Assembly: GCA_003952965.2 (NCBI GenBank)
Contig: CM025852.1
Coordinates: 4,139,372 to 4,203,371 of the forward strand
Source of the DNA: Morella rubra
Lineage: Eukaryota; Streptophyta; Magnoliopsida; Fagales; Myricaceae
Reading direction: 5' to 3'
Length of the DNA: 64,000 bases
Position 1 is the first letter of the stretch. Every line of letters begins with the position of its first letter. Position numbers and translations under genes: made by a program. Below, one piece after another: positions 22,712-33,690 of this stretch. The notes beneath the pieces were generated by a model that was given only the letters and a program-made list of their open reading frames with translations, was not told the origin of the DNA and did no database searches.

Positions 22712-24434
22712 ATGAAGCGTGGACGAGAATTTCCTTCAGTTACTTCTGGACAGTTGCATAGCGCAGTTAGTATGAGTCCGATCCCGAGTCCTACCCCCAG
22801 CGCTCCTTCTCTGAGAGTGAATGAAGCCATGAGTCAAGGCACGCCACTTGTCCTAGTAGTTGTGCATGTAAGAAATTATTCTAAGTTATATTTCAATTTT
22901 TTTTAAGTTAACCGACCGACTAACTTTGTTAATTTTATTTTATGTAGCGACATCAGCTTCTAAACATGGGCGAGGTAGGACACGTGGGGTCAGTTTGGAG
23001 AAGAGTCTTGGGTCCGGGAAACTATCGGTGCATATCCCGGAGGGAGAGTGTGGAGGAGTGTCTTCCACTGCTGCCACCCTATCGACGAAGATTGGAATGT
23101 TGGTCCGAGGGCTGATTCCGATCTCAGTTAACAAGTGGGTCGATGTTCCTACAGAAGTGAAGGAGTACATTATGGATCGGGTGTTGGTATGATTAAACTC
23201 GTAAACATAGAATTTTTGGTTAAGCATTTCGTTTATCATTGTAATATTGTATGTTTTGGTACTTATGCAGGACCACTTCGACCTTGACTACACCCATCAT
23301 GAGGACGTGAGGACGGTGGTCGAGACTATGATGACGGCACGTCGAACGCACCGCAACCGAATGCATGCGTATTTTAAGAAGTTCCCGAGTAAAGAGGCGG
23401 CGTTGCTGAAGCCGCACCCTGATACCACAGAAGAACAGTGGAAGGAGTTATGCGATCTGTTCACCAGCGAAGCATTTATGGTACGTGATTACAAAAACCC
23501 GTTGCTTAAATATTACATTCTTTTAATATTTAATTACTTAAAATATCGCAGAAACGAAGTGAGCAAAATAAGAAGAATAGATCAAAGTTGACTGTGAACC
23601 ACGCTGCTGGTTCGCGCTCGTTCCAGCGCACACGAGCTTGCATGGTAAGTTAACAACTAAATCTTAGACTTTATTGATATTGTTTGTCAATAACTTTATG
23701 CTATTTCATGTAGAAAAATCAAGAAAGCGGCAATATCAATCCTGCAGAGCTGTATAAAAAGAATTATACAAACAAAGATGGGATTTGGACCTCGGAAGGA
23801 GCGAGAGAAATTTATGTAAGTCGCTTTCATTTTAATCTACTTTATGTAATTTATGTATAGTTTATCTACTTTAATGTTTCTGGTAATTATTGTCATTTTT
23901 TCAGGAACGGATGGATGCCTTCCAGCGTCAGTGTGATTTAGAAGGGAAGACTTACACCGAAATTGAAGTATATTTTGAGATATTGGGCAAGAAGTCGGAT
24001 ATGTTCGGGGATTAGGACGGGCGGTTAAGCCTCCGCCTTCATCAACTTTGACTACACAGTCTTCTGATCTACAGCACCAGCTAGCAAAGGCAAGATGAGA
24101 TGAGAGAGCTGCTAGAGAAAAAGACTTGCAAGAATTTGCGAAGAAGCAAGCTGAGATGGAGGCCACGCTGAGGGACCACCGTGAGGAGCAGCGGGTGGAG
24201 CAGGAGCGCATCCGGTTGGAGCAGGAGGAGCACATGAAAAGGGAGCAAGAGCGTATGCGAGTGGAGCACGAGGAGCGCATGCAACAGGAACAAGAGCGCA
24301 TGCGAAAGGAGCAAGAGCGCTTACGGGCAGAAATATCGAAGGAACTGGAGAAGAAAATGTCCTCTGTAATGGAGAAGAAAATGAGTGACATGTCAAAGCG
24401 ACTATTCAGCCAGTTTGGGGGTTCAAAAAGGTAG
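22712..24434 (+). pseudogene. tnpA-like gene (plant Transposase_24, Ptta/En/Spm family), nearly intact
   Basis: ATG 22712 starts MKRGREFPSVTSGQLHSAV. Exon-like blocks with GT-AG borders follow at about 22712-22867, 22949-23188, 23271-23480, 23552-23643, 23714-23816 and 23905-24434. They encode the Transposase_24 pattern: WVDVPTEVKEYIMDRVL, DHFDLDYTHHEDVRTVVETM, TTEEQWKELCDLFTS, RSKLTVNHAAGSRSFQ, NPAELYKKNYTNKDGIWTSE and RGLGRAVKPPPSS. A highly charged coiled coil rich in Glu, Arg and Gln ends in SQFGGSKR and a TAG at 24432-24434. Near 24000 the conserved RGLGR segment and the preceding FEILGKKS lie in different frames, and another shift is needed at about 24095 before the coiled coil. These are few breaks for an element of this kind. 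TnpA binds subterminal repeats, so the GATCGATC arrays are its likely targets. Confidence 0.8.
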
Positions 24435-24649
24435 ATGCATGTATATTGTAATAACTTTTTAATTATGTATTATTACGATATTATTTTCGATTTAATTATG
24501 GATCACTATATGTTATTATTGATGTTTATTAATGTGAGTATTGTATTATTATTATAAAATGTATGTGTTATATAATATTTTCTATTATTATTGTTTAAAA
24601 AAACAAAAAAAACAAAAAACGATTCTGTTACCACCGTACGATCAACATA

Positions 24650-25112
24650 TTTAATGATCGATCGGTTGTTGTTCAACCGATCGATCGTCCAATACAACTG
24701 TTCGATCGCTAATATTAAAACGACAAAATTACTGATCGATCAGTAAAATAAAATGATCGATCATCTATGCGCAAGCGATCAGTCGATACTATAAGCGACC
24801 GATCGGTGTAGAAATAGACGATCGATTCTCCTACAAAACCGATCAATCGTCCAATATCACCGATCGATCGGTTCATAAATCAACGTTTCATCGCTGAATT
24901 AAACGACCGATCGTCCATCGCATAACGATTGATCGTGCTACTTTAGTGATTGATCGCTTATATAAAGCATCCGATCGTCGTTGTTGAAGCGATCGATTGT
25001 CTATTTCTTACCGTGCAATCGTTTAAATGTGTCGATCAATCACCAATACATAACCGATCGATCGTCAATATGTACCGTTCGATCATCAAATGTATACCGA
25101 TCGATCAATACA
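24650..25112. repeat. Right subterminal array of GATCGATC palindromes
   Basis: About 20 perfect or variant copies of the CGATCGATCG motif, roughly every 20-25 bp, directly inside the right-end GTGACGAAA inverted units. Variants (CGATCAATCG, CGACCGATCG) are commoner than on the left, suggesting older or less constrained sites. Confidence 0.82.
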
Positions 25113-25304
25113 TTTAGTGACGAAAAAATTTCCGTCACTAAAAATTTTTGTGACGAAATTCGAGTTTCGTCATGAAATATATTTCGTAACGCTCATTCGC
25201 TGACGGAGCTCGTGACGAAAAAATTTCGTCACTAATACTTTTAGTGACGCAATATTGACTTTTAGTGACAAATTTTTTGTCACTAAAAGTCAACTTTTGT
25301 AGTG

Positions 25305-25880
25305 CAGATATCACTAATCACGTACATCTGTGTTTTCAACTAGTCAATATGGCTCTCGACGTTACTTAAATTATTACAAACTCAATTAAATTTCCTAAGG
25401 TCTATTTGAGATTTGTCCATGTCTAATATATTATCTTTTTCCAATACTAAGTAGAATTCGGAATACCACAGTTCTTTGTTGGTTAAATGTGGTATATGGA
25501 TGAGAAGGACAAGTCGAAATTGCAGGATGCATGCTTGCATTGGCTGCGCGCGCATCTATCGCTGTCACAGCCTTCTACTTGCTTGGAGGAGGAGTTGATC
25601 AGAATTCCCTTTGTGAGTCGATGGTGCAGTAAAGCTATCGTTATCTACATTTGTCCATCACCTTATAATCCACTCAGTAAAAGTGGAGAATGCTGGCGAC
25701 GTTGTTGTGCGTGCTGTAGTCAATCACGTGGGTGACATTCTCAGAAAAACAGGACCAGTCCTACCATGTGCGTCTCGATGAGCAACACGACAAAAGATAA
25801 TTCAAGACGAAAGAAATTGGGCTTAGAGAGAGCGCGTCTGCCCTCTCTCTAGACCCACCCTTCTCCGTGGTCAAGAAAAG
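25305..25880. other. Displaced distal promoter region of CslG unit A and duplication junction
   Basis: Bases from about 25330 to 25775 match 31640-31960 upstream of CslG-B: GGTTAAATGTGGTATATG, GAGTTGATCAGAATTCCCT and CATCACCTTATAATC are shared. The match ends near 25775, and the second unit begins at about 25880 inside the duplicated MITE. No gene is seen. Confidence 0.65.
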
Positions 25881-26294
25881 CATGTGAAATGACAAAAATC
25901 TTCCTCTAAAAATAAATTTTAAACAAAATTAAGAAATAAGTTAAAAATAACTAGATTATTAAAATTGAGTTTTAATATTTTTATTTAAAAAAATATTACT
26001 TTTTTAAAAATATTATTTTTATTTAATGAATTTTTTAAATTTTAATAATTTTATTTTAGATGGACATTTCGTTCATTTTCATACTTTTTCGTCTAGCTGA
26101 ATGCCTAATTTAGACGGAAGATATATATTGATGATTTTTAAAAGATAAATTACTTAAATCGTCATTTTAATAATTGTAGGTACGAAATTATTTTAGTCCA
26201 CTATGACTTTTTCTCTTTATTTTTTTAATTTTCAAACTAAAAAGCCTCAATTTTATAACTTGCGTAAGTCCCCAAAAATATTGAGCGGCCCCTG
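25880..26294. mobile_element. Truncated MITE and hAT right end at the start of CslG unit B
   Basis: It is the duplicated counterpart of 10155-10585. The MITE right arm (GATGGACATTTCGTTC, GACGGAAGATATATATTGAT) is followed by the hAT end AAAATATTGAGCGGCCCCTG at 26294. The left part of both elements is missing, which places the duplication breakpoint inside them. Confidence 0.65.
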
Positions 26295-26411
26295 TTTACA
26301 CATGCACTGAGAAGTAAACCAAAACAAATACCTAATGTTCACTCTCTCGAAGTAATAAATAAACGTACTATAGAAAAGGACAGAGCAAATCAAGCTCATA
26401 ATGTCAGGCCC

Positions 26412-29400
26412 TCAGAGCAAGAGAGAAGCTGCAGCAAGGAGACCGGATGCCAGAAATGTAGAGATTATGGTTGTTCTAAGAGGCATCCTTCCTTTGTCAC
26501 TCCTCAAGACCATAGCTTCGTAAATTGGCCAGCAATTCACCACCCCAATACCAGCTATCAACAACTGCACAAACAGTCCCTCCAATTTGCTTCTGCCTAA
26601 GAGAACCCACATAAGCCCCTTCACCAATGAGACCAAGTTGATGATGGCTGCTATTGTTAACGGCACAAACATGGGTGACGGGACGCCAAATTCAAAGAGC
26701 CCTTGCTCGTATCTTTTGCTTTGTTCATCGTCAAGAACTTTGCTGGTCACGTTGAAACCTTGTGTGGAAATGCCTATCGACTTGAGGGAGAACTCTACCA
26801 GTCCAAACAAGTAACATGTCAGTCCCCTTATCATCCATATTCTCTGATCATTCCACCACCTTTGGACTGTTCCACCGAATAATACAAAGTCGTGGAAATC
26901 CTGCCCATAAGCTCCCAAGAAGAGAAATATATATAACAGAAACCATGACTCTGAGACCTGCAACATATTACTCTTAATTATAGTGAACGACCATGCATGA
27001 TCAAAACATAGAAGCTACAATTTTAGTAATTTTTTTTTCTAAGCTACAATTTTAGTAATTAAGCTTCAGTGGCATGTGATATTATATTTTTCAATTTGGA
27101 GTTACTAGCTAGTACTCACGAACTCGGGGCAACAGAAGAAAGAGGCTTATGATAAGGAAAATGCACTTGCTTAGTACTTACCACTGGAAAGATGCTGACC
27201 CCATTGAGGAGAGCTAGCTGAGGGAGGAAGGAATATACTGTGATGGGAATCGACCAGATGGCCCAGAACCCAATCTGGGCATAAGCAAGGCCCATGAGAA
27301 GCCCCATGGACCTGATGCCAAAGGTTATGGGGCTAAACTTAGAGAAACCCACCTCAAGTAGGCCAATGGCCCATCGCTTTTGTTGATTTAGCACATCGAC
27401 AAGGGTAATGGGTGCATCACCCAAGAACGCTGGTCTCTTGGGATTGCAGAATATGGATGTCCATCCCTCGCATTGCAGCCGATAACCTGTGTAGTAATCC
27501 TCAACCAATGATCCATATCTAACACCCATCTGCGTATTTTTGTCAATAACTTTCATGTCAGAAATAACCCAAACACGAGACTATGTTAGATATATAAGGC
27601 AACATAGAAGAGTGTCAGAAATAACGGTCTGGATCCTTTCTTCCTCATCTGGTGCGGTCTGGTTTGAATCCTATCCCCTTGAATTTTATTATCCAATGGA
27701 AGGATAAAAGAGAAAAGGCAGCAAACGAATAAAGCTTAATTACCTCAGAACCCCATTTAGTCTGGTTTTCATAATTGCAACCAGCAACCTTATGTGCAAG
27801 TTCCATTACTAGTTGGGACCGGAGTGGTCTGTCCACAACATGGTAGGGTCCTAACTCGGGGACTTCTGGTGACAACAGCGTTGATGGACCTCCAAAGAAG
27901 GCTCGTCGACAAAAGAAGCACCCAGTTCCAAAATGGTTTGGACCAGCTAGTCCATCAAACCCCACCGGATTAATCTGGAACAGACGTTTAAACTCACCGG
28001 CATAGGTGTCATTCTTGTTAATCCCATGAAAGTGTTGAGGGAATTGAATGTAGCCTAATTGCTTGGACCGAATTTGAGGATCGAATAGGTAACACAAAAC
28101 GCGGAGAGGCGTAGTGGGATCATTGGAGTACATGTCACAATCCAGAGTTAGGATTATTGGAGCATTGGTCATGGTAGCCGATACCCGGAGCTTCAGGGGC
28201 CAAAATGAAGAGAAACTTTGTAAATAGGTAACATTGCGTAGCTTATATGCATATAGCTAATTAAGGATGTGTTTACCAGGACGTTAAGGGCACCAGCTTT
28301 AAAGTTGTGGGGTGAAGTCCTGCTTTTCTGCCTGGAGACATAGATGAGGTTTGGCAGGAAATGGTCGGTGATGTCTTTGTCCTTGCTATTCTCTAACAAA
28401 ACCTTCTCATTGATCCGTTCAAGGGTTGAATTAATCTCAGTTTAGACTGTTAAATTATCACCACTTCCATAAACTAAAACTGATAAGAAATGGGAATTTA
28501 ATTCACGTTCTCAATGTTTTGATACACATATACTTTGCCCTTAACATGGTACAAGACAAACCTGGATCACCGTGGGATGTTCTTGGCGTGTGAATCCATC
28601 CGTCCATTTGCTAAATGCTCTGCGCTCTTCTTCTCCGGTGATGTACTCATCCCCAAGTTTCCCTCTTTCGACAACATTCTCTACCCTAATTTTCATGCTA
28701 TCGTATATCGTCTGTAGCATTATATGCAGCATCAGAAACTAGCTAGCCATCGAATCATCCGATATATAGACAGGGTTATAATTAGTAGTACTGTCAAAGT
28801 GAGTTTCCCTTAATTAGACCCATGATGACGGTGTTCATATACACCATTCAGAACTTATATGAGACATCAGTCTCCAGATTGAATCCTCTGAGCTCCTATC
28901 CAATACGACTGTTATATAATTTTATGCATGGAAGGATATTGTCACCTTTGGGATTTTCTTCATTTTGGAAGCATCCTTAAAATGCTGTTATAAATTGAAG
29001 AAATGTGAGTTATGATCATTTGATGAATCATGCATGCTAGGCTGTATAAATTAAGGTTCTAAAAAGTGGAAGTATTCTTCAATTGTAATTTGAAGAGTAC
29101 TATTCCGCTCTGAGCCAAATAACAAAAAAAGAATGTACTGTTCATAATGTACTGTTCCAGACTTTGGATTCACGTAGCAGTTACCATTCAAGCAATGAGA
29201 AAATAAAACATAAAACCAAAGAAAGAAAAAAAAATAGGATTATTTCCCAGATATTCCCGGACCACTAGGGCCCAGGGAGTTCAATTAATTATTGTGACAA
29301 TCCATATTGTCGTAGGCAGGACAATTCTGTAGCTTTCATTTGTTAACTAGAAACGTCAAACCTAATTTGTTTTACCCTTGCGGGAAAAGGAGACAGGAAT

Positions 29401-30960
29401 TTCTTTGTTTTGGGATCAAATTGTCTTTTTGCGCTTCCACATGATCAAGTTGGTGTGTTTATTTTTTTTTCTTTTTTTGTCTTTTTCTCGTTGCCCTTTG
29501 CTTGAGATATAAATCTCTCTCCCTTAAGCAGTAGACAAATTAACAATTGTACGGACTCTTTTTATTTAAAAAAACTCTACTTTCGCAACTATGATGCCAA
29601 TATAATTTTGGGGTCTAAAATACTAATGTCATCGCATTCATCTTTAAACTATTAAAAGTCATCAGTATTTACCATTTAATAGGATATGTCTGGTCAAGAT
29701 TAATGTGATACTAAGTTAATTTTAATTGTAGAATTGCATTGAATGACATGCATAAATGGATAGGTTTTGATAGTTTTAAAGGTATAATGTGGTAAAATTA
29801 ATAGTTTGAACCCAAAATGACATGGATCCATATTTTATGGGCGCAAAGTGATCACGTGATTTTTCCTTTTTCTTTTTGTCTGCATAGGAAAACTTCAATT
29901 TGCATTCCTCAACTTTGGGAAAAGAAATTTCACATTCTCGTTTAACTAAGGAAAAGTGATCCAGTAAATATTGATTTTAGATATTTTGCATTCTCATTTA
30001 AATTTTTCTTACATAACATTTTTTTATGTGAAAAGATAATTTATCCCTATAAATTTTTTGGTGGTGACAATTTTTGTGAGTGTAAAACCATCATTTTGGA
30101 GGTCAAAAAAATTATTTCTCATTAAATTTGATGAACTTTTTATTAAAAAAATTGTAGATTATATAAAATAATTACTATGTAATATGATAAAAATAATAAT
30201 TCGAGGTTGTAAAAGTATATTTATCTCTATTCCTGTTAATAATGTAATATATAAGTGAACTAACGTCCCTGTGTAGACTATAACAAATAATATGTCATGT
30301 AGAAATGAAGAAGCTTTTTAGTGTGTTGATTACCTTAATCTTCTCAGCCTCAGAGGTCCAGGAATTATTCGAAGCAAAATACGCTTCTGGGCTCCGCTCT
30401 ACCACGTTATTCTGCCTACAAAAGGGCAACCAGTGTCTTGCAAACTTAGCAGCCTCCATGAAAGCGAATAGAGTCAGCTGGGAGCCCCCGTCGTCTGATA
30501 CGTAGACGGATATCTTCTCCGTTGGATAGTCATAGGCCATGACTGATAAAGCCGTGTTTGCCACGCCCAAAGGCGGCTCCTTGTACGGGTCCGCCGTGCA
30601 TATGAACACGTCCAGTGCGAGATAGTCGGATTCTTTCACCACCTTTCCGAGGTTTTCAGGGAATTCCTTACGGTGGATTGGCCGCAGACGGTAAGGCTGT
30701 GTATCAGCCCACTTGAGAGCAAGAAGAAGATCAGATATTAGCAGGGCGAGGGAGATGAAGGCGGCGGCTAAGGTGGTGGAGTGGATGAGTTTGAGTACAT
30801 GGTGACACAGCAAGAGGAGGATGGCACACGAGTAAACTGCAGCAAACACACGGTTGAATACTGTGAGGCGTGAGGGCTCAAGCGTGTGAAGGTGAGGGGT
30901 ATGGCTGTTTGTGGCTTTGTTGGTAGTGGGACTGGGACTGCAGCCTCTCACGCCGTCCAT
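26412..30960 (-). CDS. CslG: Cellulose synthase-like protein G (CslG-B), complete, six exons
   Basis: Tandem duplicate of CslG-A with the same exon sizes apart from a 6-bp longer exon 1. Exons: 30960-30334, 28711-28562, 28402-28277, 28190-27744, 27529-27182, 26957-26412, giving 747 aa with all junctions GT-AG and in frame. GT2 motifs are kept: SDDGGS, TLDCDMYSND, SLVEDYYTG and QQKRW, with two N-terminal and several C-terminal membrane helices. Protein differences from copy A are few (for example CDMYSND against CDMCSND, FDGLAGPNHFGT against LDGLSGPTHVGT, and QDFHDFVLFGG against QDFLDFVLSGG). The upstream ATGs seen in copy A are out of frame here, supporting MDGVRGC as the true start. Its promoter is not interrupted by CACTA-3, so this is probably the better expressed copy. 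Confidence 0.95.
29895..30225. mobile_element. Decayed Mutator-type MITE in CslG-B intron 1
   Basis: Counterpart of the relic at 14150-14478, sharing TATTGATTTTAGATATTTTGC, TTTATCCCTATAAATTTTTT and GGTTGTAAAAGTATATTTAT. Present in both introns, so it is older than the duplication. Confidence 0.55.
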
Positions 30961-31961
30961 TCTTTTGGGGCTGCTCAATGGCGACGACGATACATATGGG
31001 GCACATCATCACAAGTGGGTCTCGATTTATAGGCCTGTATGTGGAGGGATGACACGCGTACGTACGTGTGAGGGTCTCTATATTTGAATAGACGTGTTGG
31101 GATGAGCGGGGGACCAGATCATTAGGAAACAAGAACTGGGCTCTTACGCAATTGGGTGTTCCATTTAATCATGATGTGCACAGCATGACCAAGGTTGCCC
31201 CGTTCTGATCGCTCGTACTGATACTATAGCTTTGAAAGAACATTAATAATGATTGGGACTTTAAACAACCAGCAAAGCAATCATGAAATCAGATCCATTT
31301 GGTGATTTTAAGTAAAATATTTAAGAAATATTGTGAAAATTGAAAAGATTAGAGTGTTACGAGGAGTTTACAGTAGAATTTTATGGAAGTTTGAATAAAA
31401 GTAAAGATAAAAAAAAAAAAAAAGTAAAATTCTATGAAAGTTTGTGAAAAAATAAAGAAAGAAGTAAAATTTATAGAATTGTTAATTGTGTTTACAAACT
31501 AAAATTTTGAAATAGTACTAAAATTTTACCATGATTTACATTTACAAATGCGTCCCAAATATCATTTTCATTAACAAGACCATATTTTGAACTAATCAAT
31601 TTTAAGTTACGTCATTATAAAGTCCAATTCAATTTCATAAAGTCTTATTAAGAAACTTATTCATCTCTCTTTCATTATCTTTTCTCACTAAGTGAAATTC
31701 GAAATATCACAATTCTTGTCTACAAAGGTTAAATGTGGTATATGAACGAGTAAGACAAGTCCAAATTGCAACACCTTATACTTGGTTGGATGAGTTGATC
31801 AGAATTCCCTCCGTGAGTCGATGATGCGGGAGTGCAATCATTATCTATATATGTCCATCACCTTATAATCATTCAGTACAAGTGGAGAATGATAGCGACG
31901 TTGTCGGGGTGCTGCAGTCAATCATGTGGGTGATATTTTTCAAAAAGCTGGACCAAACTTA
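30961..31961 (-). promoter_or_regulatory. Upstream region of CslG-B
   Basis: The proximal 340 bp match the region upstream of CslG-A. From about 31300 to 31620 there is an AT-rich insert not found in the copy A flank, with inverted AGTAAAATTCTATGAAAGTT-like pieces (probably a small MITE). The distal part to 31961 matches 25330-25775. No core promoter element is certain. Confidence 0.45.
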
Positions 31962-32901
31962 CAGGGCCGGCTGAAATGGGTATACAGGTGAGTCAATAGC
32001 CTAAGTCACTCCAAGTAGGAAAGTCTTATATTATAGTAAAATTTAAATTTTTTTATTATAAGTTTATATTATATAAAATTAAAATTAAGAAAAAAAAATT
32101 TAAAATTTTCAAATAAAACTTAATGAAAGACATACACAATAGAAATATTTAAAAATTAGTTTATAAAATTAAAATTGAAAATAAAAAAACACGTCTTAGA
32201 AATTAGCACTATCAACTTCTCTTTTTAAAATAATAGTACGTCAATTTATTTCTAGAGCTACAACTGTCTACCACATCTACTTTATTACTAATTGAGTTCT
32301 CAAACAATTAAATTCTAAATAATTTTTTTAACGTATAGTGGCACACCAATGTTTAATTAGCTAGATTATTATAAGTAGTGAATTGTTCTAACAATAGTAC
32401 AACACAACCTATTTTTTACTAAGCAAAACAACCACTCAAGTAATCGGCAAATTAGCTTCTCAGAGTCATGATCCGTTGGTTGTTGCTGCTTCAACAAATC
32501 TAGGATTCCTCAAAATCTATTGTTCAAGAATTTGCATTTCAATTTATTAATATTTATATCACAAGAGCTAGATTGTTTTCTAAATTGTTATATTGTATAT
32601 AGAATAATATTTACCATACGTGTTACAGTTGCATATGTAGAAATAAGTTTTTCAAAACTAAAAAATAAAAAATTATTTACGAATAACTATGTCTTAAGAT
32701 AGATTAAGGTTTAGCAATTTTATCTATCGAAATTGATTTATTGGGTAAACTTGAATACAAAAGTTTAATTAGTAATTTTACATCTAAAAAGGCAATAAAC
32801 AAATTTACGGTTTAATTTTAAATTTTTAAATTTTAAAAAAAATTAAAAAAACCTCACTTTTATGACTTGCCTAAAGCCCCAAAAATATTGAGCCGCCCCT
32901 G
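31962..32901 (+). mobile_element. hAT-2: decayed hAT element
   Basis: It starts CAGGGCCGGCTGAAATGG and ends AAAATATTGAGCCGCCCCTG; the end reversed is CAGGGGCGGCTCAATATTTT, a hAT-type terminal repeat. Bases about 32545-32790 (+) encode IIFTIRVTVAYVEISFSKLK and then QFYLSKLIYWVNLNTKVQL, degraded forms of the ZMYM1-like hAT transposase end (IPVTVASAERSFSKLK, LSIEKDLLDKLDY). No clean 8-bp duplication could be matched. It sits exactly where homology between the two CslG units ends. Confidence 0.7.
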
Positions 32902-33440
32902 CCTCCAGTCCTAACATATCTCCTGAGAGTATAATAACCCACAGGCCACAGCTTACGTCATCAGGGATATTCTACTAATATTTGAAACCATTCATAGATA
33001 TATGTTCATCGCATGCACTTAATTTGAACCATATATGAGCTTTGTGCATTTGCTACTATTTTCTGTTAGGAGTTGGATACGTCTTTTTCAGGGCCATTGT
33101 TGCGTGTATCTAAGCTATAAGTTTTTGGACCTCTTCTACAATTTTTTAAATTAATAAACTCACACTTAACGTTTAAATAAATGGGCTCAAATTTCAAAAT
33201 CTAACGAAGTAACGAAGGACTGGAGTGAAATCTGCTTCAAATTCAAGAAAATGCCCTTGCTTTCTTTAAGGGAAAAAAGAAACACTATCACCTATATATA
33301 CATTTTGGGTAATTGACTATCGCCTATATACTAAAGCAGCAATTGTACTGCAAAATTAAGGGGATCAGAAAATTATAATTAATAAATAAATAAAAGGTTA
33401 AATAATATTTTTTTAAAAAAAAAATTGTATCATTATAGAT
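32902..33440. other. Intergenic sequence, no recognisable gene
   Basis: The first bases (CCAGTCCTAACAT) continue the homology to 25762-25775, then become unique. No coding or repeat structure is supported. Confidence 0.4.
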
Positions 33441-33470
33441 ATCTTCTTCTTCTTTTTTTGCTAAATAAAA

Positions 33471-33690
33471 AAGTTCATCAGAGTATAAACTATCATGAAG
33501 TCAGGTCGAAGCCTACCACCACTTAAATTTAGAAATTTTCACATAGCGTGGAAACCCCAAAGCATAATAAAAAACGTCATCAGGGGATGAACGATCGTGA
33601 AGCGCCGAAACTCATCACCACTTAAACTCAGAAAGTTTCACATAGCGTGAAGACCATTAGAGCATAATAATGCTACTGTAATTCAAACCT
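33471..33690. repeat. Two-copy tandem repeat, period about 105 bp
   Basis: GTTCATCAGAGTATAAACTA and CGTCATCAGGGGATGAACGA begin two diverged units. Both contain CACCACTTAAA, AGAAA-TTTCACATAGCGTG and AGCATAATAA. They lie near the presumed 3' end of the LINE. Confidence 0.6.

Larger units (their letters stand above)
15519..25304 (+). mobile_element. CACTA-3: 9.8-kb CACTA element with decayed transposase genes
   Basis: It begins CACTATTAGAAAATTGA and ends AACTTTTGTAGTG. It is bounded by the perfect 3-bp duplication CAG (15516-15518 and 25305-25307). The outer ends (15535-15740 and 25115-25300) carry many TTTAGTGACGAAA / TTTCGTCACTAAA inverted units. Inside these lie dense arrays of a GATCGATC-cored palindrome. 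The body holds, on the + strand, a PTPM-type open reading frame (17140-18360), tnpD-like remnants (20633-22592) and a tnpA-like gene (22712-24434). Several frames are broken, so the copy is probably not autonomous. It lies between CslG-A and its former distal promoter and is absent from the CslG-B unit, so it arrived after the duplication. Confidence 0.92.

Noticed and set aside
23837-24391. Long - strand Ser/Cys/Arg-rich open frames
   Set aside because: They are the reverse shadow of the repetitive Glu/Arg/Gln coiled coil of the tnpA-like gene.
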